Notes: generated by a model from the sequence alone, not told the origin. DNA of 64,000 nucleotides from Parvibaculum sp040390855 (GCA_040390855.1 JAZJXO010000010.1:1-64000), one strand, 5' to 3'; numbered from the stretch's first letter, positions 1-10,358 are shown. Numbers and translations are program-made.

Positions 1-49
1 AAATTACCTCAAAAACTCCGGCTATGCGTCAATCTAATGTCATCAAGCT

Positions 50-907
50 CTAGAGTTGCGCGAGAAGGGCTTTGAGGCCTTCGCGGTAGGTGGGGTAAAG
101 CAGCGTCACGCCCAGTTCCTCGCGGATGCGTTTGTTCGAGACACGTTTGCTTTCGGCATAGAAGCTGCGGGCCATGGGGGAGAGGTCGGCGTCTTCGAAA
201 GCGATTTCGGGGGGCGGTTCGAGCCCTAAAAGTCCGGCGGCGTAAGCGACGACCTCTTGCGGGGGGGCGGGGTCGTTGTCGCAGACATTATAGGCGGCAC
301 CGGGATCGGGATGCGCGAGCGAGGCGGCAAGCACCTGCGCCACATCGTCAACATGGATGCGGGAAAAAATCTGGCCCTGTTTGATGATGCGTCTGGCTGT
401 GCCCGCACGGACGGTTTCGAGCTGGTTGCGGCCGGGGCCATAGATGCCTGCCAGACGAAAGATGTGGAGCGGCAGGCCGAGGGCTCGCCACTGATCCTCG
501 GCGGCGAGGCGGCGGCTCCCGCGCGTTGTGGTCGGCGTCAAGGGCGACGTCTCGTCGACCCAGTCGCCGTCGCGTGTGCCGTAAACGCCGGTGGTCGACA
601 AATAGCCCGCCCATTTGAGCGGGAGCTTGCGCAATAGATAGCCTGAGGCGGCAATGACGGGGTCGCCTTCCTCATCGGGGGGGGCGGAGGCGAGGAGATG
701 GGTCGTGCCGGTGAGCATTGCCGGATCGAGCTGGTGATCGGGGCTGAAGAGATGAGCGTCGATGCCTTGCGCGCGCAGGGCCTGTTGCTTTGCTTCGGTC
801 CGGCAGGTGCCTGCGATAGTGAAGCCCTGCCCTTCCATGCGCCTTGCAAAAGCGAGCGCGCAAAAGCCGAGGCCGAAGCAGAAGAGTTTTTGGCGATTGG
901 CGCTCAC
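50..907 (-). CDS. SDR-family NAD(P)-binding protein (YeeZ/epimerase-like)
   Basis: Predicted 285-aa atypical short-chain dehydrogenase/epimerase-like protein. The N-terminus has a Rossmann-type glycine motif (CFGLGF, about residue 10), and STTGVYG and RLAGIYGPGR occupy the places of the strand-5/6 motifs of nucleotide-sugar-epimerase-like proteins. The reading frame stays open upstream, but the GTG at 907 is preferred because an AGGAAA ribosome site lies just before it and the protein then begins directly at the Rossmann strand. Substrate unknown. It is divergent from the TPR protein gene. Family assignment is secure; the reaction is not. Confidence 0.8.
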   Translation of the reverse strand: MSANRQKLFCFGLGFCALAFARRMEGQGFTIAGTCRTEAKQQALRAQGIDAHLFSPDHQLDPAMLTGTTHLLASAPPDEEGDPVIAASGYLLRKLPLKWAGYLSTTGVYGTRDGDWVDETSPLTPTTTRGSRRLAAEDQWRALGLPLHIFRLAGIYGPGRNQLETVRAGTARRIIKQGQIFSRIHVDDVAQVLAASLAHPDPGAAYNVCDNDPAPPQEVVAYAAGLLGLEPPPEIAFEDADLSPMARSFYAESKRVSNKRIREELGVTLLYPTYREGLKALLAQL

Positions 908-980
908 GGTGTTTCCTGAAGATAATTTAATGCGGGGGGCACTCTTGCCAAGCGGGCTCGGCTGGCGGAGTTTAGCCGCC

Positions 981-1768
981 ATGAAAACAATGACACGCAA
1001 AATTGCAGGGCTGGGGCTCACGATTTTTCTGATCGCGGCGACGGGCGCTCACGCCGACGAGAAAGCCAAAGCCGCCGCCCCGTTCAAGGGCGATTATGAC
1101 GCTTGCCTGACACTTAACAGCACAGCACCGAAAGAGGCGCTCGATTACGCAACGAAATGGGCTGACGCGGACGGCGCGGACAAGCTCGCCGCGCTTCATT
1201 GCAAAGCGCTCGTGCTGAGCGATCTCGGACAGCATGAAGAGGCGGCCAAAGCCTTGAGCCAGGTGGCGCTCGGCATGAGCGCAGCATCGGCACCGCCGCA
1301 AGATCAGGCGGAAGTTTTTGCGCAAGTGTCGGATGCCTGGTTTGTGGTCGGCAATAACGAGCGCGCGCGTGTGGCGATTGATCAGGCTTTGGCGCTGCAT
1401 CCGACGGCGCGATACCTCATGGACCGCGCCAATATCCGCGCGGTCGCAAAAGACTGGGCGGGGGCGCGCGACGACGTTAGCCTCATTCTGTCGGAGGAAC
1501 CTAATTCCGCCGACGCCCTGACGTTGAGGGCGACGGCCTCGCGCAATCTGGGCGCGACCGCCTCGGCGCTGGCAGACGCCAATCGCGCGGTGGAGATTGC
1601 ACCGCATAATCTGTCGGCCCTGCTGGAGCGAGGACGCACGAAAGCAGCGGCGATGGATGTCGTTGGCGCAAGAGCGGACTGGCAGGCGGTGGTGGATACG
1701 GCTGTGACGATGGGACGGGCGGACGATCCGCGGGCGGAGGCGGCGAAGGTTTATTTAAAGGGAAACGG

Positions 1769-1772
<4 letters not shown>
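981..1772 (+). CDS. Secreted tetratricopeptide-repeat protein
   Basis: Predicted 263-aa protein. Starting at the ATG at 981 gives a basic N-terminus, a hydrophobic stretch and an AHA-like cleavage site near residue 23, so export to the periplasm is likely. The remainder is Ala-rich and helical, with TPR-like spacing (for example ARVAIDQALALHPTARYLMD and ADANRAVEIAPHNLSALLER). TPR proteins are scaffolds; no partner is indicated here. Its TAG overlaps the queG stop from the opposite strand by a few bases. No catalytic motif seen. Confidence 0.75.
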
Positions 1773-2876
<1,104 letters not shown>

Positions 2877-2896
<20 letters not shown>

Positions 2897-3560
2897 AGAG
2901 TTTCGGCGGCGGCATACCCGGCACATGATCTGCGAGGATCGGGCGGAAGGCGGGGCGCGATTTGATACGGACGTACCAGTCTTTGGCAAGCGGGTACTGG
3001 GTCCAGGGCACGTCGCCAATATAATCAAGACAGGACAGATGCGCGGCGGCGGCGAGATCGGCGAGCGTCAGTTCCTCGCCCGCAAGCCAGCGGCGGGTTT
3101 CCATGAGATAGGAAATATAATCGAGGTGGTAGCGCAGATTGTGAAGGGCGGCGCGCACCACATCCATCTCGGGTGCGCCGCCGCCATCGGCGGATGACAA
3201 AAAGCGGCGGGCGACTTTTTCGAAAATCAGACCATCGGAGACTTCGGCTGCGAATTTGCGATCGAACCAGTCGGTGAGGCGGCGGACTTCGGCACGCTCC
3301 AGAGCGGTGGCGGGCATGAGCGGGATCGAGCCCTGATTTGTCTCTTCGAGAAACTGGCAGATGGCATTGGCACCGCAGATGACCTCGCCCTCTTCGCCGA
3401 TGAAGACGGGAACTTCGCCTGCGGGATTCAAACTCAGAAATTCTTCGCGGCGCTCCCAGTCACGCTCCTCGATCAGATCAAAGGCGATGGCTTTCTCGGC
3501 AAGGACAAGACGCACTTTGCGCGAGGCGGGGGAAATGGGCAGGTGATAAAGTTGGCGCAT
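2877..3560 (-). CDS. fzlA: FzlA-like glutathione S-transferase fold protein
   Basis: 227-aa protein with an N-terminal thioredoxin-like GST domain (ISPASRKVRLVLAEK, NPAGEVPVF) and a helical C-terminal domain (LTLADLAAAAHLS). The distinctive C-terminal tail HVPGMPPPKLYVNLDF matches what I recall of FzlA, the alphaproteobacterial division protein that binds FtsZ filaments and has lost GST catalysis. The overlap with queG also fits the fzlA neighbourhood of alphaproteobacteria. A GTG lies two codons upstream of the ATG chosen (3560); neither has a strong ribosome site. The GST fold is certain, the FzlA identity probable. Confidence 0.75.
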
Positions 3561-3592
3561 GGGCACAATCTAAGTTGTTTACTCAGCTTTGG

Positions 3593-4012
3593 CTAAACTG
3601 ATTTCTTTTCTTTGGACAGGTTCGGCGGCGCACTCAACTCGTCGATGATCGGGCAATCGGGCCGGTTGTCGCCGTGGCAGCGGTGGGCGAGCGTTGCGAG
3701 CGTTTTGCGCATGGCGGACAATTCTTCGATGCGGGCGTCGATCTCGGCAATATGGGTGTTGGCCACGCGTTTGACGTCGGCGCTGGCGCGGGACTTGTCG
3801 CGGTAGAGCGCCAGCAGCGCGCGGCATTGTTCGACGGTGAAGCCCAGATTGCGGGCCGAGGCGACGAAGCGCAGCGTGTGGACGGCCTCGTCGGTATAAG
3901 CGCGGTAACCGTTGGCACCACGGGCGGGGGCGGCGATAAGGTCGATCTGTTCATAGTAGCGGATGGTTTTAGGGGTGACGCCCGAGAGCGTTGCCACTTC
4001 ACCGATATTCAT
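3593..4012 (-). CDS. cueR: CueR/HmrR-type MerR copper-responsive regulator
   Basis: 139-aa MerR-family activator. The N-terminal winged helix is typical (MNIGEVATLSGVTPKTIRYYE), followed by a dimerisation helix and a metal loop in which two cysteines (residues 112 and 120) are spaced C-x7-C before PII, the arrangement of CueR sensors of Cu(I), Ag(I) and Au(I). A GGAGGG ribosome site precedes the ATG. No copper ATPase, multicopper oxidase or chaperone gene is adjacent, so its targets must be elsewhere. The gene lies between the NDUFA9-like and FzlA-like genes on the same strand. Confidence 0.88.
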   Translation of the reverse strand: MNIGEVATLSGVTPKTIRYYEQIDLIAAPARGANGYRAYTDEAVHTLRFVASARNLGFTVEQCRALLALYRDKSRASADVKRVANTHIAEIDARIEELSAMRKTLATLAHRCHGDNRPDCPIIDELSAPPNLSKEKKSV

Positions 4013-4047
4013 GTGACGCCCTCCCCTTTTTAATCTTGCGGGCCTGT

Positions 4048-5052
4048 TCAGTCCTGAGGAACGGGCTCGGCATTGGGCTCGAACTGGCCGCGTTTGCGAA
4101 AGCGCGCGAGGTAGGACGGCAGGACCGCTTCGGGTGCGGTGGCGACAATGCCAAGACCGGCGAGGGTGCGGCCTTCCGCATTGGCGGCATCGCTCACCAC
4201 GGTGTCGGCCCCCAGCGAGCGGACCTGATCGACGGTGAGGAGCGGCGCGGGGAGAAGCTGCAAGACAGAAGCATTGACGAGCGCGATGAAGGCCGGGGTC
4301 GGGACCAGAAGGCGCTTGCGGCGGATCTGCTTGAGCGTGAGCTCCATGATGGCGCGGACAGAGAGAATTTCCGGTCCGCCGAGTTCATAGATTTTGCCGT
4401 CCGCCTGCGTTGTCTCAACAGCACGGGCGACGGCTTCGGCCACGTCTTTGACATAGACCGGCTGCATCCGCGTGGCACCGTGGATGACGGGCAGGACAGG
4501 CAGCAGACGGGCAAGGGCCGCAAAGCGGTTGAAGAGCTGGTCTTCCGCGCCGAAAATAGCCGAGGGGCGCAGGATCGCAGCACCGCGATAGTGAGCGAGG
4601 ACAGCGGCCTCGCCTGCGGCTTTGGAACGGCCATACTCGGACGGGCCCTCGGCATCGGCCGAGAGTGAGGAAAGCTGCACGAAGACGGGGACGCCTGCGG
4701 CTTTTGAGAGACGGGCGACACGTTCGGCCCCTTCGATCTGCACCGAGGTGAAGCTCTGCTTGCCGGTTTCACTGAGGAGGCCGACAAGATTGATGACGGC
4801 GCTGGCCCCTTCGACGGCGCGGGCGACGGAGGCGTCATCACGGATATTGGCCTGAACCGGCTCGATCTGGCCCACATTGCCTGAAGTTTTGAGGAAAATC
4901 GCCTCATTGGGGCGGCGGACGGCAACGCGGATGCGGTAGCCCCGACGACCAAGGGCCTGGACGACATGACGACCGACAAAGCCTGACCCGCCGAAAACGG
5001 TGATGAGTGCGCCCGCAGGCAGGTCTGCACGTGACCGCTTATAGTCCGCCAT
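4048..5052 (-). CDS. NDUFA9-like atypical SDR (complex I-associated)
   Basis: 334-aa extended/atypical SDR with the Rossmann motif VFGGSGFVGRHVVQALG near the N-terminus and downstream motifs of the NDUFA9-type subfamily (PSAIFGAEDQLFNRFA, YELGGPEILS). Alphaproteobacterial members are annotated as complex I NDUFA9 subunit family proteins, from resemblance to the mitochondrial accessory subunit; they may bind NADPH without turnover. The usual active-site tyrosine motif appears as YGRSKAAGE. No nuo genes are in the window. The family call is firm; the role in respiration is inference. Confidence 0.85.
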   Translation of the reverse strand: MADYKRSRADLPAGALITVFGGSGFVGRHVVQALGRRGYRIRVAVRRPNEAIFLKTSGNVGQIEPVQANIRDDASVARAVEGASAVINLVGLLSETGKQSFTSVQIEGAERVARLSKAAGVPVFVQLSSLSADAEGPSEYGRSKAAGEAAVLAHYRGAAILRPSAIFGAEDQLFNRFAALARLLPVLPVIHGATRMQPVYVKDVAEAVARAVETTQADGKIYELGGPEILSVRAIMELTLKQIRRKRLLVPTPAFIALVNASVLQLLPAPLLTVDQVRSLGADTVVSDAANAEGRTLAGLGIVATAPEAVLPSYLARFRKRGQFEPNAEPVPQD

Positions 5053-5122
5053 TGTCTTCTGTCCTTAATCTCAGCAAATAACCTATCTTTAGATAGCCCA
5101 ATAGGACGTTTGAGCAAAGCCC

Positions 5123-5141
5123 GCTTGCGCCATACGCAAGC
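5123..5141. other. Hairpin in the gap before tRNA-Leu
   Basis: Inverted repeat GCTTGCG / CGCAAGC with a five-base loop (7-bp stem), in the gap between the divergent NDUFA9-like gene and tRNA-Leu. It has no T-run, so a terminator role is doubtful. Confidence 0.35.
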
Positions 5142-5157
5142 ACTTTAAGGAAAATTG

Positions 5158-5180
5158 CAAAGCCTTTGGAAAAGGCTTTG
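5158..5180. other. Second perfect hairpin upstream of tRNA-Leu
   Basis: Perfect inverted repeat CAAAGCCTTT / AAAGGCTTTG around a three-base GGA centre. It sits directly upstream of the tRNA promoter candidate and belongs to no visible gene. It could be a protein-binding dyad or an RNA hairpin. Confidence 0.4.
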
Positions 5181-5181
5181 A

Positions 5182-5210
5182 TTGACAAGTTTCAAGGCTC
5201 AATTTAAGTC
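5182..5210 (+). promoter_or_regulatory. Candidate housekeeping promoter of tRNA-Leu
   Basis: A TTGACA -35 box (5182-5187) and a TAAGTC -10-like box (5205-5210) are separated by 17 bases, about 15 bases before the mature tRNA 5' end. The spacing fits a sigma-70 type promoter; the -10 match is partial. Confidence 0.5.
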
Positions 5211-5225
5211 TCGCCCCCGATAGAT

Positions 5226-5312
5226 GCCCAGATGGCGGAATTGGTAGACGCACCAGCTTCAGGTGCTGGCGCTCGCAAGGGCGTGGAAGTTCGAGTCTTC
5301 TTCTGGGCACCA
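5226..5312 (+). tRNA. tRNA-Leu (anticodon CAG)
   Basis: 87-base type II tRNA with encoded CCA. The acceptor arms GCCCAGA and TCTGGGC pair fully, the anticodon stem is CCAGC/GCTGG with loop TTCAGGT, so the anticodon is CAG (5260-5262), reading CUG leucine codons. A long variable arm (GGCGCTCGCAAGGGCGT region) is present as expected for tRNA-Leu, and the T arm contains TTCGAGT. Confidence 0.97.
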
Positions 5313-5463
5313 TTTTTGCGTTTTATAACGCGAGGATGTTTGGCATCCCTCCTTTTCTTTTCATAAAGGGACGATGCAGCATATTCTGGCTACCAAACCG
5401 GTCAAACGGGCGGAATATGAAAGTCCGGCGATTGTCGCGACGATTAAGGATTTCAGGAAACAC

Positions 5464-6075
5464 ATGGCGATTACATTGCACAAGGGCGACCTGCCTGCCG
5501 GTCTCACGTTCGGCGCAAGCGTGGCGGTTGATACCGAGACGATGGGCCTTAATCCGGTGCGTGATCCTTTGTGCCTCGTGCAGCTTTCGGCGGGCGACGG
5601 CAATGCGCATCTCGTGCAACTGGACCGCTCATCCTATCATGCGCCGAACCTCAAAGCGCTGATGGCAGATAAAGCGGTTTTGAAGATTTTTCACTTCGCG
5701 CGTTTTGATGTAGCCATGATGGAACGCTATCTCCACGTCAATACGACACCTATTTATTGCACCAAAATCGCGTCTAAACTTGTACGCACATATACAGACC
5801 GCCACGGGCTGAAAGACCTTGCACGCGAGGCGGTGAATGTTGATATGTCTAAGCAGCAGCAAAGCTCGGACTGGGGCGCTGCAACACTCAGTGAAGCCCA
5901 GCTTGCTTATGCGGCGTCCGATGTTCTGCACCTTCATGCGATCAAAGCGGTGCTGGACGCGATGCTCGCACGCGAAGGCCGCACGGAGCTTGCCAAAGCC
6001 TGTTTCGCGTTTCTACCTGTGCGCGCGGCGCTTGATCTGCAGGGCTGGCCCGAGGACGATATTTTCGCGCATTAA
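5464..6075 (+). CDS. rnd: Ribonuclease D-like 3'-5' exonuclease
   Basis: 203-aa DEDD-family exonuclease made of the catalytic domain only, shorter than E. coli RNase D because the C-terminal HRDC domains are absent; this short form is common in alphaproteobacteria. The motifs are AVDTETMGL (Exo I, D and E), HFARFDVAMM (Exo II) and YAASDVLHLH (Exo III, with Y and D). The ATG at 5464 is preferred because AGGAAA lies immediately upstream and the exonuclease fold starts soon after; the frame is open further 5'. Expected to trim tRNA and other RNA 3' ends. Confidence 0.88.
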   Translation: MAITLHKGDLPAGLTFGASVAVDTETMGLNPVRDPLCLVQLSAGDGNAHLVQLDRSSYHAPNLKALMADKAVLKIFHFARFDVAMMERYLHVNTTPIYCTKIASKLVRTYTDRHGLKDLAREAVNVDMSKQQQSSDWGAATLSEAQLAYAASDVLHLHAIKAVLDAMLAREGRTELAKACFAFLPVRAALDLQGWPEDDIFAH

Positions 6076-6121
6076 AGCCCTGATTTATTTAACCTTTCTT
6101 ATCAGGCCGACTGCCCTTACG

Positions 6122-6151
6122 TTGACGGTTGCAAGCGCTTGAGCGCATAAT
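6122..6151 (+). promoter_or_regulatory. Candidate promoter of the lptC-lptA-lptB-rpoN operon
   Basis: TTGACG (6122-6127) and CATAAT (6146-6151) are separated by 18 bases, about 120 bases before lptC. The leader between this promoter and the gene contains G/C-rich inverted repeats (CCCC...GGGG, GGGGC TTCG GGCCCC). Confidence 0.45.
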
Positions 6152-6270
6152 CGGCCCCTGTTTCAACGGGGCTTCGGGCCCCTTACATTTGCTTCATGCC
6201 GGTTGCTCTTTTTGTTGTTCTTTTTTGTTCCGTAGGCAAATCAAAATAAATGACCGGACCTAGGGACACA

Positions 6271-6978
6271 ATGGAACAAGACGCAGACACAGATAACGAA
6301 CGCGCTGACGATCGCATCTCACATATGGCAGATGGTCTTTACGGCAGACGCAAAGCGCCCAACGCGGGCTCTGATGCGCTTCGGGAACGACGCGTCGAAC
6401 GACACAGCAGTTTTGTGTCAGTGATGAAGGTGGCTCTGCCGCTAATCGCTGTTGCGCTTTTTACCACCGTGCTTTTTTACTCGGGGCTGTTTGAGGATCG
6501 AGACAGCCTCGAAATCACAACCAAGGAAATCACCGTCTTCAACTCCGATCTGCGCATGGTCTCGCCGCGCATCACGGGGCTTGATCGCGCGGGCGAACCT
6601 TATCTTGTGACGGCTGATACCGCGACACAGGACAAGGACGCACCGACCCATGTGACGCTCGACAATGTGGAGGCCGACCTGAAATTGAAGGATGATGACA
6701 GCTGGATCTCGCTGAAATCAGCCAACGGGCGGCTCAACACGGAAGCACAACACCTGACACTGCAACAGAATATAGATGTCTATATGTCGTCCGGTTACGA
6801 GTTTCACGGCACGGAAGGCACGATTGATTTCAAGAAAGGCACGTTCACGAGCGATAGACCTGTGGAAGGCCACGGGCCTGCCGGAACGCTCAGCGCTGAC
6901 AGCATGGTTGCCGATAATGAAGAGCAGATGCTGACCTTCAGAGGTCGCGTGAAAACCAAATTTTACGGCAAAGAGTGA
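6271..6978 (+). CDS. lptC: LPS export periplasmic subunit LptC
   Basis: 235-aa LptC-like protein, part of the LptB2FGC-A lipopolysaccharide export bridge. One transmembrane segment (MKVALPLIAVALFTTVLFYS, about residues 53-72) anchors a periplasmic beta-jellyroll domain rich in short strands. The ATG at 6271 follows an AGGGA ribosome site; an ATG 21 bases upstream (6250) lacks one. The cytoplasmic N-terminal extension of about 50 residues is hydrophilic and longer than in enteric LptC. The gene leads the lptC-lptA-lptB-rpoN set, with a stop that overlaps a possible GTG of lptA. Confidence 0.88.
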   Translation: MEQDADTDNERADDRISHMADGLYGRRKAPNAGSDALRERRVERHSSFVSVMKVALPLIAVALFTTVLFYSGLFEDRDSLEITTKEITVFNSDLRMVSPRITGLDRAGEPYLVTADTATQDKDAPTHVTLDNVEADLKLKDDDSWISLKSANGRLNTEAQHLTLQQNIDVYMSSGYEFHGTEGTIDFKKGTFTSDRPVEGHGPAGTLSADSMVADNEEQMLTFRGRVKTKFYGKE

Positions 6979-6989
6979 GCGGGGACTTT

Positions 6990-7571
6990 ATGAGACTTTC
7001 GAGCGGGACGGATATGACGAAGCGATTGACGGCCGGATTTTTGGCGCTAATGCTTTCAGGCCTGACCTTTCAGGCGAGCGCTGCCGAGGACAAAAAGCCG
7101 ATGGCGGGTTTTGCGACCGACCCCAAAGAGCCCATCGAAATCGAAGCCGATATGCTCGAAGTACAGGACAAAAGCCAGCAGGCGACCTTTAGCGGCAATG
7201 TGCTGGCCGTCCAAGGCGATACGCGACTCCGATCCGACCGGCTCAAGGCCACCTATGCGCCCGGTCCCAATGGCGGCAAGACGCAAATCAGGCAGATCGT
7301 GGCAACAGGCCGCGTGCATGTGCTCTCCAAAGACGATCAATCGGCAGATGGCGACTGGGCCCGCTACAATGTGGCCACTCGCGAAATTGTGATGGGCGAT
7401 CAGGTCGTGCTGCGTCAGGGCAAGAACGTCATTCGCGGCACGCAGCTCTTTATTGACCTTAATAGCGGCCTCAGCCGTGTCACCGGCGGGACCTCCGCCG
7501 AGATCCCCGCAGAGAGCGGTAACGGGCGCGTCAAGGCGCTTTTTCAGCCCTCCGACGATACAAAAGAGTAA
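6990..7571 (+). CDS. lptA: LPS transport periplasmic bridge protein LptA
   Basis: 193-aa OstA/LptA-like protein. A cleavable signal peptide is evident (hydrophobic stretch ending FQASAA), followed by the typical opening PIEIEADMLEVQDKSQQATF and repeated beta-strand segments that form the periplasmic bridge carrying lipopolysaccharide. The ATG at 6990 follows GGGGA; an in-frame GTG at 6975 overlapping the lptC stop and an ATG at 7014 are alternatives. Position between lptC and lptB confirms the assignment. Confidence 0.9.
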   Translation: MRLSSGTDMTKRLTAGFLALMLSGLTFQASAAEDKKPMAGFATDPKEPIEIEADMLEVQDKSQQATFSGNVLAVQGDTRLRSDRLKATYAPGPNGGKTQIRQIVATGRVHVLSKDDQSADGDWARYNVATREIVMGDQVVLRQGKNVIRGTQLFIDLNSGLSRVTGGTSAEIPAESGNGRVKALFQPSDDTKE

Positions 7572-7650
7572 AATGCACTTGGTTAACAGGTTCATTTCAT
7601 ACAATTTTAATGCCAACTGCCGTTCTATAGGACATGGACTGAGGGGTTAA

Positions 7651-8469
7651 ATGGCAAGAAACGCCGAAACAGCATCCAGACCGACCAGTATCAGGGGAAT
7701 AGCGGACGCCCGCGACGCCCATGAGGGGCCGCGTCTGGTTGCGAGCAATGCAGGCCTTGCCGTGTCCAAGATCGGCAAAAGCTTTCGCCGCCGCCCTGTC
7801 GTTCGCGGCGTGAGCTTTGCGGTCAATCGCGGCGAGGCGGTCGGGTTGCTCGGGCCCAACGGCGCCGGCAAGACCACTGTTTTCTATATGATCACCGGTC
7901 TCATCTCACCCGATTACGGCACGATCTCGCTCGACGGCCATGATGTGACGGACCTGCCCATGTATCGCCGTGCACGCATGGGAATCGGCTATCTGCCGCA
8001 GGAAGCGTCGATCTTCCGCGGGTTGACAGTCGAAGAGAATATCCGCGCCGTGCTTGAAGTGGTTGAAGCCGACCGCGACCGCCGCGAGGCGACGCTCGAC
8101 GATCTTCTGGCTGAATTCTCGATCACGCATCTGCGCCGCACGCCTTCAATCGCGCTGTCGGGCGGCGAACGCCGCCGCGTGGAAATTGCGCGCGCATTGG
8201 CGACACATCCCTCTTTCATGCTGCTTGATGAGCCCTTTGCCGGTATTGATCCGATTGCCATCGGCGATATTCGCGATCTCGTGGCTCATCTCAAAGACCG
8301 CGGCATCGGCGTCCTGATCACCGACCACAATGTGCGCGAGACACTGGAACTCATCGACCGCGCCGTCATCATCCATGACGGTCATGTGCTGATGGAAGGG
8401 GCGCCTGCTGAAATCGTCGGCAATGAAGAAGTGCGCCGCCTTTATCTCGGCGAACGGTTCTCTCTCTAG
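7651..8469 (+). CDS. lptB: LPS export ABC transporter ATPase LptB
   Basis: 272-aa ABC ATPase that powers LPS extraction from the inner membrane. Walker A GPNGAGKTT, signature LSGGERRRVEIARAL, Walker B FMLLDEPFAGIDP and the switch histidine in ITDHNVRETL are all present. About 30 residues precede the usual E. coli start. GAGGGG lies five bases before the ATG. LptF and LptG are not in the window, as is usual since they are often encoded elsewhere. Confidence 0.95.
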   Translation: MARNAETASRPTSIRGIADARDAHEGPRLVASNAGLAVSKIGKSFRRRPVVRGVSFAVNRGEAVGLLGPNGAGKTTVFYMITGLISPDYGTISLDGHDVTDLPMYRRARMGIGYLPQEASIFRGLTVEENIRAVLEVVEADRDRREATLDDLLAEFSITHLRRTPSIALSGGERRRVEIARALATHPSFMLLDEPFAGIDPIAIGDIRDLVAHLKDRGIGVLITDHNVRETLELIDRAVIIHDGHVLMEGAPAEIVGNEEVRRLYLGERFSL

Positions 8470-8487
8470 AATGGTCGGGGGGCGCAC

Positions 8488-10032
8488 ATGGCACTAGCAC
8501 CCAGACTGGAAATCCGGCAAGGGCAGGCCCTTGTTATGACGCCGCAGTTGCAGCAGGCAATCAAGCTGTTGCAACTCTCCAATCTCGAACTCTCCGAATA
8601 TGTCGAGCAGGAGCTGGAAAAAAATCCTTTGCTGGAAGCCAGCACGACGGAACCCGACGTTATTTCTCTGAGCGCCGAGACCGAACGCGACTATGCCGAT
8701 GCGCCGGTGGCCGAAACCGCGCTGACACTGAGCGATGATGCACCGCTGCCCTCACGCGAGGGCGATCTCGATATGGACTATGAAAATGTCTATGCCGACG
8801 AGGCGCGCGCGGATGCGCAAAACGAGAGCGCCATTTCTGCCCCTGACCTGACAAGCTCGGACTGGCAGAGTGTATCAGGATCCGGCGGCACGGGCTCGGG
8901 CGGCGGGGGCGACAATGAGTTCTCTCTGGAATCGACGCTGACGCGCGAGGCGACATTGGGCGAGCATCTTACGGACCAGATGAACATGGCGCTGAAAGAT
9001 CCGCGCCAGCGCATGATCGGCGCTTATCTCATCGACCATGTCAACGAGACCGGCTATATGACCGCCGATCTCGCTGAGATGGCCGAACGCATGGGCGCGG
9101 GCCTGCAAGAGACCGAAGCCGTGCTGAAAGTGTTGCAGACGTTTGATCCGTCGGGCATCTGCGCACGCGACCTGCGCGAGTGCCTGTCGATCCAGCTCGC
9201 TGAACGCGACCGGCTTGATCCCACGATGATGACATTTCTCAATCATCTCGATCTTTTTGCGAGGCGCGATTTTGATCTGCTGATGAAGCTCTGCGCCTGC
9301 GACCGCGATGACATCACGTCGATGATCGACGACATCCGCACCTGCAATCCGAAACCCGGTCTTGCCTTTGGCGGCGAGCCTGTGGTGCCGGTGATCCCTG
9401 ATGTGTTCATCAAGCAGCGCGCCGACGGAACCTGGGCAATCGAGCTGAATGCCGAGACGCTGCCGCGTGTGCTGGTCAACCAGATTTATTATGCCGAAGT
9501 CTCCAAGCTCTCAGGCGATCCCAAAGCAAAAGCCTATTTGTCGGAATGTCTGAACAGCGCCAACTGGCTCGTCAAAAGTCTCGATCAGCGGGCGCGGACG
9601 ATTTTGAAAGTGGCCGCTGAAATCGTCCGTCAGCAGGATGCGTTCCTGATGTATGGCATTCAGCATTTGCGACCTTTGAACTTACGCACCGTTGCCGATG
9701 CGATCTCAATGCATGAATCCACCGTGAGCCGCGTTACCGCGTCGAAATATATCGCGACGCCGCGCGGCATCTTCGAGATGAAGTATTTTTTCACCTCCTC
9801 GATCAACGCGACGGCGGGCGGCGAAGCACATTCGGCAGAAGCCGTGCGTCACCGCATCAAGGAACTCATCGACGCCGAACTCAATACCGCCGTTTTGTCG
9901 GACGACAATCTAGTCGATATCCTGAAAAAGTCAGGCATCGACATCGCAAGGCGCACGGTCGCCAAATACCGCGAGGCCTTGAACATCCCTTCCTCAGTAC
10001 AACGGAGACGAGACAAAAAAGCCTATGCATAA
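8488..10032 (+). CDS. rpoN: RNA polymerase sigma-54 factor RpoN
   Basis: 514-aa sigma-54. The Gln/Leu-rich region I is intact at the N-terminus (QALVMTPQLQQAIKLLQLSN), the acidic linker is Gly/Ser/Asp-rich, and the core-binding and HTH regions precede the RpoN box ARRTVAKYREALNIPSS close to the C-terminus. It directs transcription of nitrogen and other genes with bacterial enhancer-binding proteins. The gene follows lptB by 18 bases with a GGGGGG-containing ribosome region, so co-transcription with the lpt genes is likely. Confidence 0.97.
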   Translation: MALAPRLEIRQGQALVMTPQLQQAIKLLQLSNLELSEYVEQELEKNPLLEASTTEPDVISLSAETERDYADAPVAETALTLSDDAPLPSREGDLDMDYENVYADEARADAQNESAISAPDLTSSDWQSVSGSGGTGSGGGGDNEFSLESTLTREATLGEHLTDQMNMALKDPRQRMIGAYLIDHVNETGYMTADLAEMAERMGAGLQETEAVLKVLQTFDPSGICARDLRECLSIQLAERDRLDPTMMTFLNHLDLFARRDFDLLMKLCACDRDDITSMIDDIRTCNPKPGLAFGGEPVVPVIPDVFIKQRADGTWAIELNAETLPRVLVNQIYYAEVSKLSGDPKAKAYLSECLNSANWLVKSLDQRARTILKVAAEIVRQQDAFLMYGIQHLRPLNLRTVADAISMHESTVSRVTASKYIATPRGIFEMKYFFTSSINATAGGEAHSAEAVRHRIKELIDAELNTAVLSDDNLVDILKKSGIDIARRTVAKYREALNIPSSVQRRRDKKAYA

Positions 10033-10165
10033 AGCCGCGCGCGAGACGGAGGTTTCCGCCTCGCGGATTTAACCAGACCACGCCCCCGCCTGATCCGCGA
10101 CAGACAGGCAAGTTTTTCTTAAACGGTTGAATTATAAGGTGTTTCATCTCATCAGAGGCGTAAGG

Positions 10166-10194
10166 TTGACACCCCTGACCCGTGCAACTAGGTT
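10166..10194 (+). promoter_or_regulatory. Candidate promoter of hpf-ptsN
   Basis: The 326-base gap between rpoN and hpf (10033-10358) has no gene. It holds a good sigma-70 type promoter: TTGACA (10166-10171), 17 bases, TAGGTT (10189-10194), giving a leader of roughly 155 bases before hpf. A GC-rich inverted repeat just after rpoN (about 10039-10068) may end the rpoN transcript, although no T-run follows. Confidence 0.5.
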
Positions 10195-10358
10195 GCGACC
10201 CGCTCAAGTCGCCCTATGGTCCTTGACGTATCTTAGGTACAATCGAGCGCCCGCGGGCACTGACATTTCAGGGGTGGCAAAGTTGGTCTTGAAGCTCTCG
10301 TTGACAGAGACACTTCAAGACCTGCGACAATGGCGAGATGTGACCCGGAAAGGTACTC

